This document shows positions 1 through 7,931 of a stretch of DNA of 64,000 nucleotides, in pieces. Below the pieces are notes generated by a model. The model was not told where the DNA came from. It saw only the letters and a list, made by a program, of their open reading frames with translations, and did no database searches. The translations under genes and the position numbers were made by a program. Position 1 is the stretch's first letter; each line of letters begins with the position of its first letter. Source of the stretch: CAZOOW01 sp964581535 (GTDB lineage Bacteria > Patescibacteriota > Saccharimonadia > Saccharimonadales > Saccharimonadaceae); NCBI GenBank assembly GCA_964581535.1, contig CAZOOW010000002.1:62001-126000 (forward strand), given 5' to 3'.

Positions 1-34
1 CGTTCGTCTTACCGCGAAGATCTGACATATTCAT
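1..34 (-). CDS. rpmC: Ribosomal protein L29, N-terminus only (partial)
   Basis: Only the first codons lie in the window; they read MNMSDLRGKTN and run off the left edge. The assignment rests mainly on position: L29 follows L16 in the S10 operon, and a short N-terminus rich in polar residues fits. Two ATGs (34 and 28) are possible starts. The first begins 2 nt after the L16 stop, so translation is probably coupled. Confidence 0.7.
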   Translation of the reverse strand, partial: MNMSDLRGKTN

Positions 35-35
35 A

Positions 36-449
36 CTACGCATCCTCCCTTCGGATGAATCGAGTTCGAACCGGAAGTTTATGTGCAGCAAGTCGCATGG
101 CTTCGCGAGCGACTTCTTCGGTTACACCCTTCATCTCGAACATTACAGTACCCGACTTTACTTTCGCTACGAAGAATTCTGGGTTGCCTTTGCCGGTACC
201 CATTTTCGTTCCCAAAGCTTTTCGCGTAACAGGAGTATGTGGGAAAATCCGAATCCAAATCTTTCCACCACGTTTGATGTAGCGAGTCATCGCTTGACGT
301 GCTGATTCGATCTGACGGCTGTTAATGCGCTCGTTATCAAGACTCTGCAAGGCGTAGTCGCCAAATGCGACATAGTTCGAGCGGGTCGCAACACCTTCGT
401 TCTTTCCGACGCGTACTTTGCGGAACTTGGTCTTCTTAGGAAGCAACAT
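36..449 (-). CDS. rplP: 50S ribosomal protein L16
   Basis: L16 binds 23S rRNA near the A site and the peptidyl transferase region. The 137-residue product has the family length and the usual start MLLPKKTKFRKVRVGK, followed by the conserved GDYALQSL and PHTPVTRKALGTKMGTGKG segments. It overlaps the S3 stop by one base and precedes L29, the standard S10-operon order. No anomaly seen. Confidence 0.97.
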   Translation of the reverse strand: MLLPKKTKFRKVRVGKNEGVATRSNYVAFGDYALQSLDNERINSRQIESARQAMTRYIKRGGKIWIRIFPHTPVTRKALGTKMGTGKGNPEFFVAKVKSGTVMFEMKGVTEEVAREAMRLAAHKLPVRTRFIRREDA

Positions 450-1087
450 TATCGATCGCTCCTCTCGCCTTTATAGATCCATACTTTAACACCGATGATA
501 CCAGCGCCCGGCTGGGTAGCTCGTGCACAATGATAGTCCACATCAGCGCGGAGTGTATGAAGAGGCACTGAACCAAGGATGATTTTCTCTCGGCGGCTCA
601 TCTCTGCGCCGTTTAAGCGACCAGCGACCTCAATACGAATACCCTTAGCGCCCGCATTCATGGTCGCTTGAGCACTCATTTTCGTGGCTCGGCGGAAGTT
701 GATGCGTCGTTCCAGCTGACGAGCGATGTTTTCAGCAACTAACTTCGCTGCAAGCTCAGGGCGCTTTACTTCCTCAATGTTAATTCGTACCGGCATGCCG
801 ACGATTTTCTCAAGTTCAGTTTTCAGTTCGGCGACGCCTGATCCACCACGGCCAATAACGACACCGGCTTTAGACGTATGCACGTTGATAGTGCAGAGGT
901 TTGCAGAACGTTCAATGATGATTTCATTGATGACCGCACGCGTTTCAAAGCGCTTTTCGATGGCTTTTCGAACTTTGATGTCCTCAGAAAGCCACTGGAC
1001 GTATTCTTTCTTCGTGGCAAACCACTTAGAACGCCAGTTCTTGTGCACCTGGAGACGCATGCTGATAGGGTTAACTTTCTGACCCAT
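449..1087 (-). CDS. rpsC: 30S ribosomal protein S3
   Basis: S3 sits at the mRNA entry site of the 30S subunit. The 212-residue protein starts MGQKVNPISMRL, has the KH domain with VVIGRGGSGVAELK (about residues 76-89), and the C-terminal domain containing GAKGIRIEVAGRLNGAEMSR. It overlaps L22 by one base upstream and L16 by one base downstream, so the block is one translationally coupled unit. Length is at the short end for the family, with no long C-terminal tail. Confidence 0.97.
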   Translation of the reverse strand: MGQKVNPISMRLQVHKNWRSKWFATKKEYVQWLSEDIKVRKAIEKRFETRAVINEIIIERSANLCTINVHTSKAGVVIGRGGSGVAELKTELEKIVGMPVRINIEEVKRPELAAKLVAENIARQLERRINFRRATKMSAQATMNAGAKGIRIEVAGRLNGAEMSRREKIILGSVPLHTLRADVDYHCARATQPGAGIIGVKVWIYKGERSDR

Positions 1088-1497
1088 TACTTAGTCTCCT
1101 TAGTTGTTGTTACTTTCGTTTCGCTCTTTGCGGCAGCTGGTTTCTTCTTTGGCTTCTCTTCGCCGCGAACAACGACGGTTATATGAGAAGTCTTTTTCTG
1201 AAATGGCAGCGCACGGCCACGACTGGCAGGTTTGAATCGTTTCAGACGAGGACCAGCAGTGACTGTCAGTGTGTCTATAACGAGGTTATCAGCTTTGATA
1301 CCGTGTGTATTCGTCGCATTAGCTTTTGCACTCTTTATAACTTTGGCGATATCTTTTGCAGCACGCTTTGGCGTGTGCTCAAGGATAATTAGCGCGTCGG
1401 AGACGGTTCGTCCACGCACAAGGCTTGCAACTAGGCTTACTTTGCGCGGAGCAAGGCGGACACCTTTGGCAATTGCTCTGGTAGTCTTTTCAGCCAT
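1087..1497 (-). CDS. rplV: 50S ribosomal protein L22
   Basis: L22 lines the peptide exit tunnel. The core spans about residues 1-110, with RLAPRKVSLVASLVRGR near the N-terminus and a tunnel-loop region ending in KKTSHITVVV. A C-terminal tail of about 25 residues, rich in Lys, Thr and Ala, extends past the usual end. It overlaps S19 and S3 by single bases in the S10 operon. Confidence 0.96.
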   Translation of the reverse strand: MAEKTTRAIAKGVRLAPRKVSLVASLVRGRTVSDALIILEHTPKRAAKDIAKVIKSAKANATNTHGIKADNLVIDTLTVTAGPRLKRFKPASRGRALPFQKKTSHITVVVRGEEKPKKKPAAAKSETKVTTTKETK

Positions 1498-1763
1498 TAT
1501 TTCTTATCCTTTCCACCGTGCTTTCGGAATTTGCGCGTTGGCGCGAACTCACCAAGCTTGTGACCGACCATGTTTTCTGATAGGTACACCGGTACGTGCA
1601 TACGACCATTATGGACGGCGATAGTACGACCGACCATCTCCGGTGTAATAGTGCTAGCACGTGCCCACGTTTTGATAACTGTACGGTCATCCGGACCAAG
1701 CGCCGCCACTTTCTTGGCAAGCTTGAAGTCAACGAATGGGCCTTTTTTCAACGATCGACTCAT
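1497..1763 (-). CDS. rpsS: 30S ribosomal protein S19
   Basis: S19 binds the 16S rRNA head near the decoding site. The 88-residue protein has the family signature MSRSLKKGPFVD at the start, the central TWARASTITPEMVG, and the C-terminal HKLGEFAPTRKFRKHGG. It lies 3 nt after the L2 stop and overlaps L22 by one base. Confidence 0.97.
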   Translation of the reverse strand: MSRSLKKGPFVDFKLAKKVAALGPDDRTVIKTWARASTITPEMVGRTIAVHNGRMHVPVYLSENMVGHKLGEFAPTRKFRKHGGKDKK

Positions 1764-1766
1764 AGA

Positions 1767-2609
1767 CTAACCTCGTTTCCTTTTCGCTTCATGGCGACTT
1801 CTTACTATTGTTCCACTGACGTCTTTGCGTCGGCGTGTACGGTAGCCGAGTGTTAACTGGCCCCACGGAGTGCGTGGCGGCTTACCTGAACCGTGACGTC
1901 CACCGTCACCACCACCATGAGGGTGGTCTGCAGCGTTCATGACGACACCACGTACAGATGGGCGGATGCCCATGCGACGTTTACGACCGGCTGAACCGAT
2001 TTTGACGTTCTGGTGCTGTTCATTACCAACAACACCGATACTGGCCATACACTCGATACGGAATTTGCGTACTTCGCCACTCGGCAGCTTGACCATGGCG
2101 TAGTTACCTTCTTTTGCCATCAACTGGGCGCGTGCGCCAGCAGTGCGGACCATCTGTCCACCCTTGCCCGCCTGGATTTCAATGTTGTAGATCTGCGTAC
2201 CAGTTGGGATCTTGCTAAGCGGTAGGCGGTTGCTCTGCTCGACAGCGGCTTCCTCGCCAGCATGAATCTTCGTGCCGACCTTCATGTTCTTGTCTGCAAG
2301 CACGTAGTGGTACAGACCGTGCTGGTCTTTGATACGGGCGATGCGCGCGCTGCGGTTTGGATCGTATTCGATATGCTCAACAACGGCTTTCGTGCCAGGT
2401 GCGAGCTGATGGTTCATTAAGCGGTAATACTGCTTCACGCCGCCGCCGCGATGACGAGTCGTGATCCGTCCCGTGTTGTTGCGTCCAGCAGTCGTTTTTT
2501 TGATTTTCAAAAGACTCTTTAGCGGCTTGCGAGTCGTAATGTCAGAAAAGTCCTGGCTTGTCATTCCTCGTCGACCGTTTGTCGTAGGTTTATACTGTTT
2601 GATAGCCAT
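1767..2609 (-). CDS. rplB: 50S ribosomal protein L2
   Basis: L2 is needed for subunit association and peptidyl transfer. The 280-residue product begins MAIKQYKPTTNGRRG and has GRNNTGRITTRHRGGG near residues 42-57. The C-terminus carries the conserved NAADHPHGGGDGRHGSG-like segment around the functionally important histidine. It lies 2 nt downstream of L23 and 3 nt upstream of S19. Length and motifs are normal. Confidence 0.98.
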   Translation of the reverse strand: MAIKQYKPTTNGRRGMTSQDFSDITTRKPLKSLLKIKKTTAGRNNTGRITTRHRGGGVKQYYRLMNHQLAPGTKAVVEHIEYDPNRSARIARIKDQHGLYHYVLADKNMKVGTKIHAGEEAAVEQSNRLPLSKIPTGTQIYNIEIQAGKGGQMVRTAGARAQLMAKEGNYAMVKLPSGEVRKFRIECMASIGVVGNEQHQNVKIGSAGRKRRMGIRPSVRGVVMNAADHPHGGGDGGRHGSGKPPRTPWGQLTLGYRTRRRKDVSGTIVRSRHEAKRKRG

Positions 2610-2611
2610 AG

Positions 2612-2911
2612 TTATTTCTCCTCACTTTCTTTGAAGAGCTCAAGCTTCGCGTCACCGGCAAGTCGTACATAGGCTTTTTTGGTAGTTGTTCGAACAGCGT
2701 TACCGGGGTAGGCGCGCTTTCCTTTGTTGACCCGTACTGGTTTGCCCTTCTTGACAACGAAACGAACGTCAACGGCTTCAACCCCGTACTGTTCCTTGAC
2801 GGCTTTGATGACTTCAGCTTTGTTAGCGCTAACTCCAACATTAAAGACATACGTGCCTTCGCTATGGGATTTATAGGCTTTTTCTGAGATCCGTGGGGTA
2901 AGTACTAGCAT
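2612..2911 (-). CDS. rplW: 50S ribosomal protein L23
   Basis: L23 forms part of the tunnel exit and docks trigger factor, which is also encoded in this window. The 99-residue sequence has the typical PRISEKAYKS start and the NKAEVIKAVKEQYGVEAVDVR helix-strand unit. It overlaps L4 by one base and lies 2 nt before L2. Confidence 0.95.
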   Translation of the reverse strand: MLVLTPRISEKAYKSHSEGTYVFNVGVSANKAEVIKAVKEQYGVEAVDVRFVVKKGKPVRVNKGKRAYPGNAVRTTTKKAYVRLAGDAKLELFKESEEK

Positions 2912-3528
2912 TACTTATCTCCTTTCGTGCGCGCTGGTTTCAGCCACTCTGAAATAGCATCGACAGCTTTGGCGCTCATGACGATATTGTCAGCGTTCAG
3001 AATATGGTACACACTCAGGTATTTCGCACTTTTAAGCTCGACGTTCTGTAGGTTACGAGTAGCACGAATCATTTCAGGTGTTTTCGCATCAACGACAATA
3101 AGAGTTTTTCTCTCGAGTTTGTTTTTCGTGAGAAAATCAGCGATTTCTTTGGTTTTACCGGTTGTCTTAGCATCAAGCACTTGAATTTTTTTGGCTTTAT
3201 TCGCAAGGCTCAAAGCTTGTCGTAGTGCGACGCGCTTTGCACTGGTACTGAGATTAATAGAATGATTCTCATTGCCACGTGGACCGAACACGACACCACC
3301 ACCGCGCCAGATAGGGTTGCGGCTTGAGCCGAAACGCGCACGTCCGGTACCTTTTTGACGCCATGGTTTCTTACCACCACCACGGACTTCGCCTCGCTGC
3401 AATGTCGTAGCGCTGCTTGTTCGGGCGTTAGCTAGGTAGGCTTCATAAGCGGTTTTTAGCAGCTGATGATTAGTGACATCAACTGAGAAGATGTCTTTCG
3501 GAAGAGTTGTTTTCGTTGTATCAGCCAT
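2911..3528 (-). CDS. rplD: 50S ribosomal protein L4
   Basis: L4 reaches into the exit tunnel through an extended loop. That loop is recognisable here in GGGKKPWRQKGTGRARFGSSR at about residues 50-70, followed by GGVVFGPRGNENHSINL. The 205-residue length is normal. The gene starts 1 nt after the L3 stop and overlaps L23 by one base. In E. coli L4 is also the repressor of this operon; whether that holds here cannot be judged from sequence. Confidence 0.96.
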   Translation of the reverse strand: MADTTKTTLPKDIFSVDVTNHQLLKTAYEAYLANARTSSATTLQRGEVRGGGKKPWRQKGTGRARFGSSRNPIWRGGGVVFGPRGNENHSINLSTSAKRVALRQALSLANKAKKIQVLDAKTTGKTKEIADFLTKNKLERKTLIVVDAKTPEMIRATRNLQNVELKSAKYLSVYHILNADNIVMSAKAVDAISEWLKPARTKGDK

Positions 3529-3529
3529 A

Positions 3530-4144
3530 TTATTTCTCCTCTCCCTTTACTCGAACGATTCCTTTGCGTGGTCCAGGAACAGCGCCTTTGACACCAATCA
3601 AACCAAGGTCAGCGTCAACATATGCAACAACGAGGTTTTTGACTGTCACCTGTTCATTGCCCATACGTCCAGCCATCGTTTTACCCTTAAAGATTTTCTG
3701 TGGATACATGCTTCCGATAGATCCGACTTTACGGGTGTTTCCTTTACCACCGTGTGTTTTGCGCTGACGATGATAGTTATGCCGTTTGATAGTTCCGGCA
3801 AAGCCTTTACCTTTGCTTGTGCCAGTGACGTCGACGACGTCGCCAACTGAAAAAACAGTGACATCGAATGCGTCACCGACTTTATATTCACCGAGTTCAT
3901 CAACGCGGATTTCGCGGATGACTTTCGGAGTCACCTTTGCGGCCTTAACGTGGCCACTCACGGCATTGCTCAGGTTCTTTCCCTCACCATATGCCACCTG
4001 CACAGCGTTGTAGCCGTCTTTTTCAACGGACTTCACCTGAGTCACTGTGACTGGGCCGGCTTTGACTAGCGTGACAGGAACAGCCGCACCGTCTTCACCG
4101 ATGATTTGGGTCATACCAATTTTGGTACCGAGTAGGGTTTTCAT
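3530..4144 (-). CDS. rplC: 50S ribosomal protein L3
   Basis: L3 binds the 3' region of 23S rRNA. The start at 4144 (MKTLLGTKIGMTQ) is preferred over an ATG 15 nt upstream because it matches the family and has an AGAGG ribosome site 5 nt upstream. The conserved basic loop KTHGGKGNTRKVGSIGS lies around residues 130-146. Here it is the first gene of the S10-type operon, because rpsJ, which normally precedes it, lies about 6 kb away. Confidence 0.97.
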   Translation of the reverse strand: MKTLLGTKIGMTQIIGEDGAAVPVTLVKAGPVTVTQVKSVEKDGYNAVQVAYGEGKNLSNAVSGHVKAAKVTPKVIREIRVDELGEYKVGDAFDVTVFSVGDVVDVTGTSKGKGFAGTIKRHNYHRQRKTHGGKGNTRKVGSIGSMYPQKIFKGKTMAGRMGNEQVTVKNLVVAYVDADLGLIGVKGAVPGPRKGIVRVKGEEK

Positions 4145-4249
4145 ACTACCTCTTCCCACTTAAAATTCTCGGCTGCTGGTGGTTTCCCTAGTGTGGGACC
4201 TACCAATTCGCACGAGAAACTTTGATATTTTCGTAAAAGTTACCGAGCA

Positions 4250-4279
4250 ATTGTACCAGAGATACAACAGAGATGTCAA
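4250..4279 (-). promoter_or_regulatory. Promoter of the rplC ribosomal operon
   Basis: On the minus strand TTGACA (4274-4279) and TACAAT (4250-4255) are separated by 18 nt, a near-consensus sigma-70 promoter. It predicts a leader of about 100 nt before rplC. It stands back to back with the promoter of the zinc-ribbon gene at 4388. Confidence 0.8.
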
Positions 4280-4298
4280 GACTTTTCTCCCGGATATA

Positions 4299-4326
4299 TT
4301 GACTTTTCCGAGCATGCTGTTTTAAT
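4299..4326 (+). promoter_or_regulatory. Promoter of the zinc-ribbon cassette gene
   Basis: TTGACT (4299-4304) is followed after 16 nt by TTTAAT (4321-4326) with an extended TG at 4318-4319. The leader contains a short dyad, CAAGCA at 4341 pairing with TGCTTG at 4356-4361, and ends in AAAGGAG before the ATG at 4388. Confidence 0.6.
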
Positions 4327-4387
4327 TGGTCCATTGGCACCAAGCAGGAGACACTTGCTTGATAACATCACTCTGAAAGGAGTAGCC

Positions 4388-4714
4388 ATGAAACCTTTCG
4401 CGCAGTACCCTGCGACCATCCAGATGTTGGACCCGACGCGAGGTGATCTCTTCGCTGTCCTTACAGAGAAGTCTCACTATGTTGTCCGGCTTGAAGACCA
4501 CATGCCCGGGAGCGAATCAACTGTGGGCAGTTTCCGTCGTGGCTTCGTCGGCATCGACGCTCAGGGAAACGCCTGCTTCCTCCGTCTGGCGACGTATGGA
4601 TCATATACGCCATGTCAGCCGCTTCACTGCACTACCGATTGCAGTGCATGCGGCAACGTGATGAGGCCAGCTGGGGGCTACTTCGTCTGCACCTCCTGTG
4701 GAGAAACTGTGTGA
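4388..4714 (+). CDS. Hypothetical protein with C-terminal zinc ribbon
   Basis: I do not recognise this 108-residue protein. Its C-terminus has two CxxC pairs (CSACGN and CTSCGE, about residues 84-105), with a further Cys just before, which suggests a zinc ribbon able to bind nucleic acid or protein. The N-terminal part has mixed beta-type character (VVRLEDHMPG, GFVGIDAQGN). The start at 4388 is set by AAAGGAG six nt upstream. It has its own promoter and a very strong terminator, lies between the ribosomal operon and envelope genes, and favours GC-rich codons. Probably a functional gene of unknown role. Confidence 0.7.
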   Translation: MKPFAQYPATIQMLDPTRGDLFAVLTEKSHYVVRLEDHMPGSESTVGSFRRGFVGIDAQGNACFLRLATYGSYTPCQPLHCTTDCSACGNVMRPAGGYFVCTSCGETV

Positions 4715-4716
4715 GC

Positions 4717-4784
4717 AACCCGCGCGGCGGGAACCTAGAGCTGAAACGCCCAGGGTTCCCGCCGAGAACGCGGGTTATTTTATT
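4717..4784 (+). terminator. Strong intrinsic terminator after the zinc-ribbon gene
   Basis: Arms at 4717-4735 and 4754-4776 form about 19 base pairs with a four-base AGAA bulge, followed by a T-rich tract (ATTTTATTTG). It starts 2 nt after the stop codon. It overlaps the stop codon of the convergent gene at 4775. Confidence 0.85.
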
Positions 4785-5638
4785 TGTTTATATGTACGTA
4801 ATATCTCTGCCTGAGATTGCTCCAAGACTTTATCAAATTCGTCAGCAGAGTCGCGGAATTCTGGATAAGCAGCTGAAAGTTTTTCTTTGGCAAGAGAAAA
4901 TGCATATCCATCCTGATCGTAAAACGCTGAATTTAGCTGTGACCACGCGGCGGTGATTGCTTCACTTTTTTCGACAAACGTTTTATGAGCCGGTCTCAAC
5001 TCACTTGGGGTATCGATACTTTTTAGCTCTTGAGTCGTTTTGGTCCACATATCTAGCTGAGCACGAGTTTCTGCGAATTGATCCGGAGGTGTCGCCACCA
5101 CACCAGATAACACTCTGCTGAGCTTTTCAACAAATTCTCGCTGGTGCTGATAGGTGCGCATATACTTTGCAAGGGATGTGTATTTCGCTTTTTCTTCGTT
5201 ACAATCCATCAAAGCGGATTTGGCGCGTGGATAAAGATCTACCAGACTGCTAAAAGGGGACGGTTTGCACATGCTTGAGCCAAATGACTCGATTCGATCT
5301 GTTAGCTGCGCGAGGGTTTGAGCCGACAAATCATTTCGCTGATGCACTGGTCGCACAACATCTTGAATAAAGCTGCTCGCTTGTTTTTTTCCTGTATTTA
5401 CCTGGTGCTGGAAATTAAACGTAGCAAATTCACCAATCATAACTGGTACCAGAAAGGCCAAAAATGTAGCGATGGCAACCCACAAACGAGTCCGTCGTTT
5501 GACTGGATTCTGAGCGCGCGGCTCTGGCGCGTCAGTAGGCTCGATCGTCGTAGGATTTTTTGTCTTTGTATCGTTGAAATCAGACAAACGTACCCGTTTG
5601 CCGCGTCTGCTAACGAAGCTATTTTCGTCCTTAGCCAT
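4775..5638 (-). CDS. Hypothetical single-pass membrane protein
   Basis: The product has about 287 residues: a charged, proline-containing N-terminus, one transmembrane helix (VAIATFLAFLVPVMIGEF, about residues 58-75), then a long mostly helical domain rich in Lys, Glu and Gln, presumably outside the membrane. I do not recognise the family. The start at 5638 avoids overlap with the divergent gene. A TACACT box ends 6 nt before it, so the mRNA may be leaderless. Neighbouring genes act on cell wall, which hints at an envelope role, but this is inference only. Confidence 0.7.
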   Translation of the reverse strand: MAKDENSFVSRRGKRVRLSDFNDTKTKNPTTIEPTDAPEPRAQNPVKRRTRLWVAIATFLAFLVPVMIGEFATFNFQHQVNTGKKQASSFIQDVVRPVHQRNDLSAQTLAQLTDRIESFGSSMCKPSPFSSLVDLYPRAKSALMDCNEEKAKYTSLAKYMRTYQHQREFVEKLSRVLSGVVATPPDQFAETRAQLDMWTKTTQELKSIDTPSELRPAHKTFVEKSEAITAAWSQLNSAFYDQDGYAFSLAKEKLSAAYPEFRDSADEFDKVLEQSQAEILRTYKQIK

Positions 5639-5678
5639 ACTGCTAGTGTACATTGCTATACTGGTATAAACTAGGCCT

Positions 5679-6524
5679 ATGAAGCGCCCGATAAAATATA
5701 AAAAAGTCCTCGTTTTTGTATGTTTTGGCATTATCTTGATGCTAGTTGGAATTGTTATCGGGTGGAAAGCTAGCTTCTTTTTTGTTCCGAAGAAAACTAC
5801 AAACCTACCGTCGTATGTTGAACCGGTAAAAAATCCAGAACTTACGCTGCTTTCCCTGCCGGGCACTGCACCGATTCGTGCGTTCGAAGAAGACTATCAC
5901 AACCCGGGCTCGCTATGGGTGGTTGTTAGCAAATCCCACCCACTAAAAAACACCTCGTATGTTCCAGAGAATATCGCCATACCCAAGGTGGCAGTAAATT
6001 CATCAAAATCAGCAGAAGAACAGTCGGTCAGATCAGATATAACGCAGAATGTTGAAGAGTTGTTTACGGCAGCGAAGGAGGGTGGACATGATATTATGCT
6101 CGCCAGTGGCTATCGCTCATATGATCTGCAACAACGTTATTACAGCAATTACGTACGGACCAGCGGTGAGTCAGAGGCAAATAAATACAGCGCAAAACCC
6201 GGGCAAAGTGAGCACCAAACGGGCTTAGCTTTTGACATAAGCTCGGCCGATCGCCATTGCTACCTTGAAACTTGTTTCGGCGAAACAGCAGCCGGTAGAT
6301 GGCTGGCGGCAAATGCCTACCTGTTTGGTTTCATTCTCCGTTATCCAGCAGAAAAAACTGCAGTTACCCAGTATCAATACGAGCCGTGGCATTTTCGCTA
6401 CGTCGGTAAAGATCTGGCACGAGCACTAAAGGAAAGTGGCTTAACGCTTGATGAAGCCTATCCGTACTTCGAATCAACGCGAGCTGAACTCATCAAACGC
6501 GGAATCGTTAAGGACGAGAATTAG
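5679..6524 (+). CDS. VanY-type D-alanyl-D-alanine carboxypeptidase (M15), copy 1
   Basis: This enzyme family removes the terminal D-Ala from peptidoglycan stem peptides. One N-terminal transmembrane helix (about residues 10-29) anchors it outside the membrane. The M15B zinc-site motifs are intact: SEHQTGLAFD (177-186, His and Asp ligands) and EPWHFRYVG (235-243, His ligand); SGYRS at 143-147 is also typical. A TGGTATAAA extended -10 ends 8 nt before the ATG. The 3' end overlaps the convergent CapA-like gene by 17 nt. A second copy lies at 7932. Confidence 0.88.
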   Translation: MKRPIKYKKVLVFVCFGIILMLVGIVIGWKASFFFVPKKTTNLPSYVEPVKNPELTLLSLPGTAPIRAFEEDYHNPGSLWVVVSKSHPLKNTSYVPENIAIPKVAVNSSKSAEEQSVRSDITQNVEELFTAAKEGGHDIMLASGYRSYDLQQRYYSNYVRTSGESEANKYSAKPGQSEHQTGLAFDISSADRHCYLETCFGETAAGRWLAANAYLFGFILRYPAEKTAVTQYQYEPWHFRYVGKDLARALKESGLTLDEAYPYFESTRAELIKRGIVKDEN

Positions 6525-7728
6525 TACCTATTTCGTTGCCTAGCGTTTGTTCTATAAACGCTCTTCTCTCGTCCAATGATGCATCAGGGAACATCGTTGA
6601 AATCCTATCTTTTGCATGAAGAAGTGGATCGAGCCTTAGATTGGTGCGGCTCGAAAGTCTCTCCATTGCACGATCGCTTGCTGACCAGTCATACGACATG
6701 AATGTCGCATCAAATCTGATAGTGTCTACAGCAACTTTTGATTGCTGTTTTCGTATCGTAAAACGCGCTATCCCGCCTGTGAGTTCATTTATTTGCAGTT
6801 GTGAACTGAGCATGTTGCCAAGTGAATACCACACAAGCGTTCGTCGGCCGTCGGCCGCAGTGATATAGCTGACTTTTTGAAGAACATGTGGTCCGGTACC
6901 TATTACGACATCCGCTCCTAGGCTCGCAAATAGTTCAGCAGCCGCTGTCTGATCAGCATTCACTACAGTGCTGTCTTCTGTCCCCCAGTGAGCAGAAACG
7001 ATAACAGCATCTGCATTCGCCCGCGCCTCGGTGAGCAGCCGGGAAACAAGAGCTTTATCGTGATATAAATTCAGACTAGCGGCGGGTACGTCTTTTCTAT
7101 TGCTAAAATCCGCAAATGCAACGAACGCAATCTTCACGCCATTCTTTTCAAAATAGCTGACTGCGTTCTGCTGTTCTGTGTTAGAGTTAGCTCCTGAAAC
7201 AGCTAACGGTTTTAGGGCGCTCCACGTAGCCCTTGTCTCGTCGATACCGGCCTGTCCTTTGTCAAACATATGGTTAGTCGCGAGGTTTATCAGGCTGCAC
7301 CCTGCAGCTCCACTAAGGTCGCGAGCAAATTCCGTCGGTGCATTAAACGTAGGATAGCCGCTCACCCCTAGCACACTTCCACCAGAGGGCGTCTCTGGGT
7401 TACAAAATACCACATCCGCATCGTTATAGAGCGGACGAATGTTCTGAAAATAAGAGGTAAAATCATACGAATCACCTTTTTTTGCCTGCGCAACAACGCT
7501 GTCATGCGCGAGCATATCACCCATCGCAGCAAACTTTACTTCATATGACGGGTTAGCGACTTTTGGTTTTATCACAGGAGACGGTTTTTGGTCGTGGGCA
7601 ACCTTTGAGGAGTCGGCATAAAGCCAAGCAAGTCCGATTCCTAATAAAAATATGCTAAAACCCGCCGCGATACCGAGAATAATTCTGCGAGTAGTATTTT
7701 TTGCAGCTAGGTGACTATTCAGTCGCAT
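6508..7728 (-). CDS. CapA-like protein (PGA_cap metallophosphatase fold)
   Basis: The 406-residue protein has an N-terminal transmembrane helix (about 16-37) and then the full CapA domain. Metal-site motifs visible are AAMGDMLAHD (68-76), the NPETP segment (110-114), ATNHMFDKG (150-158), SAHWGTE (245-251) and GTGPHVLQ (277-284). The family includes poly-gamma-glutamate capsule proteins but is often found without capsule genes, as here, so the substrate is unknown. Lying between two peptidoglycan carboxypeptidases suggests cell-surface work. Its start overlaps the small gene upstream by 14 nt. Confidence 0.85.
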   Translation of the reverse strand: MRLNSHLAAKNTTRRIILGIAAGFSIFLLGIGLAWLYADSSKVAHDQKPSPVIKPKVANPSYEVKFAAMGDMLAHDSVVAQAKKGDSYDFTSYFQNIRPLYNDADVVFCNPETPSGGSVLGVSGYPTFNAPTEFARDLSGAAGCSLINLATNHMFDKGQAGIDETRATWSALKPLAVSGANSNTEQQNAVSYFEKNGVKIAFVAFADFSNRKDVPAASLNLYHDKALVSRLLTEARANADAVIVSAHWGTEDSTVVNADQTAAAELFASLGADVVIGTGPHVLQKVSYITAADGRRTLVWYSLGNMLSSQLQINELTGGIARFTIRKQQSKVAVDTIRFDATFMSYDWSASDRAMERLSSRTNLRLDPLLHAKDRISTMFPDASLDERRAFIEQTLGNEIGTNSRP

Positions 7729-7906
7729 ATCCTATCCAGGAAGGCACAGCAATCTCCGGCATCGTGACCCGTCGGATACTCTCGGTTGCGAGACGCGCTG
7801 ATTTTTCAAAACAGAGTGGTTCTTTCGTGCAAGACACAGAGGACACCGATGCAGGAAGAAACAGCGCTGATGCGAAAATAATGGCTGCTCCCAGTCCAAA
7901 CTTCAT
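7715..7906 (-). CDS. Small putative secreted peptide upstream of the CapA-like gene
   Basis: A 63-residue ORF with a short hydrophobic N-terminus (GLGAAIIFASALFLPAS) that looks like a signal peptide, then a short polar tail with two cysteines. No family is recognised. It overlaps the downstream gene by 14 nt, suggesting coupled translation. The minus-strand sequence TGATACTAT ends 6 nt before the ATG, a possible extended -10 for a leaderless mRNA. It may be real or only a leader ORF. Confidence 0.45.
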   Translation of the reverse strand: MKFGLGAAIIFASALFLPASVSSVSCTKEPLCFEKSARLATESIRRVTMPEIAVPSWIGYATE

Positions 7907-7931
7907 ATGCCTATAGTATCATAGAAGTACT

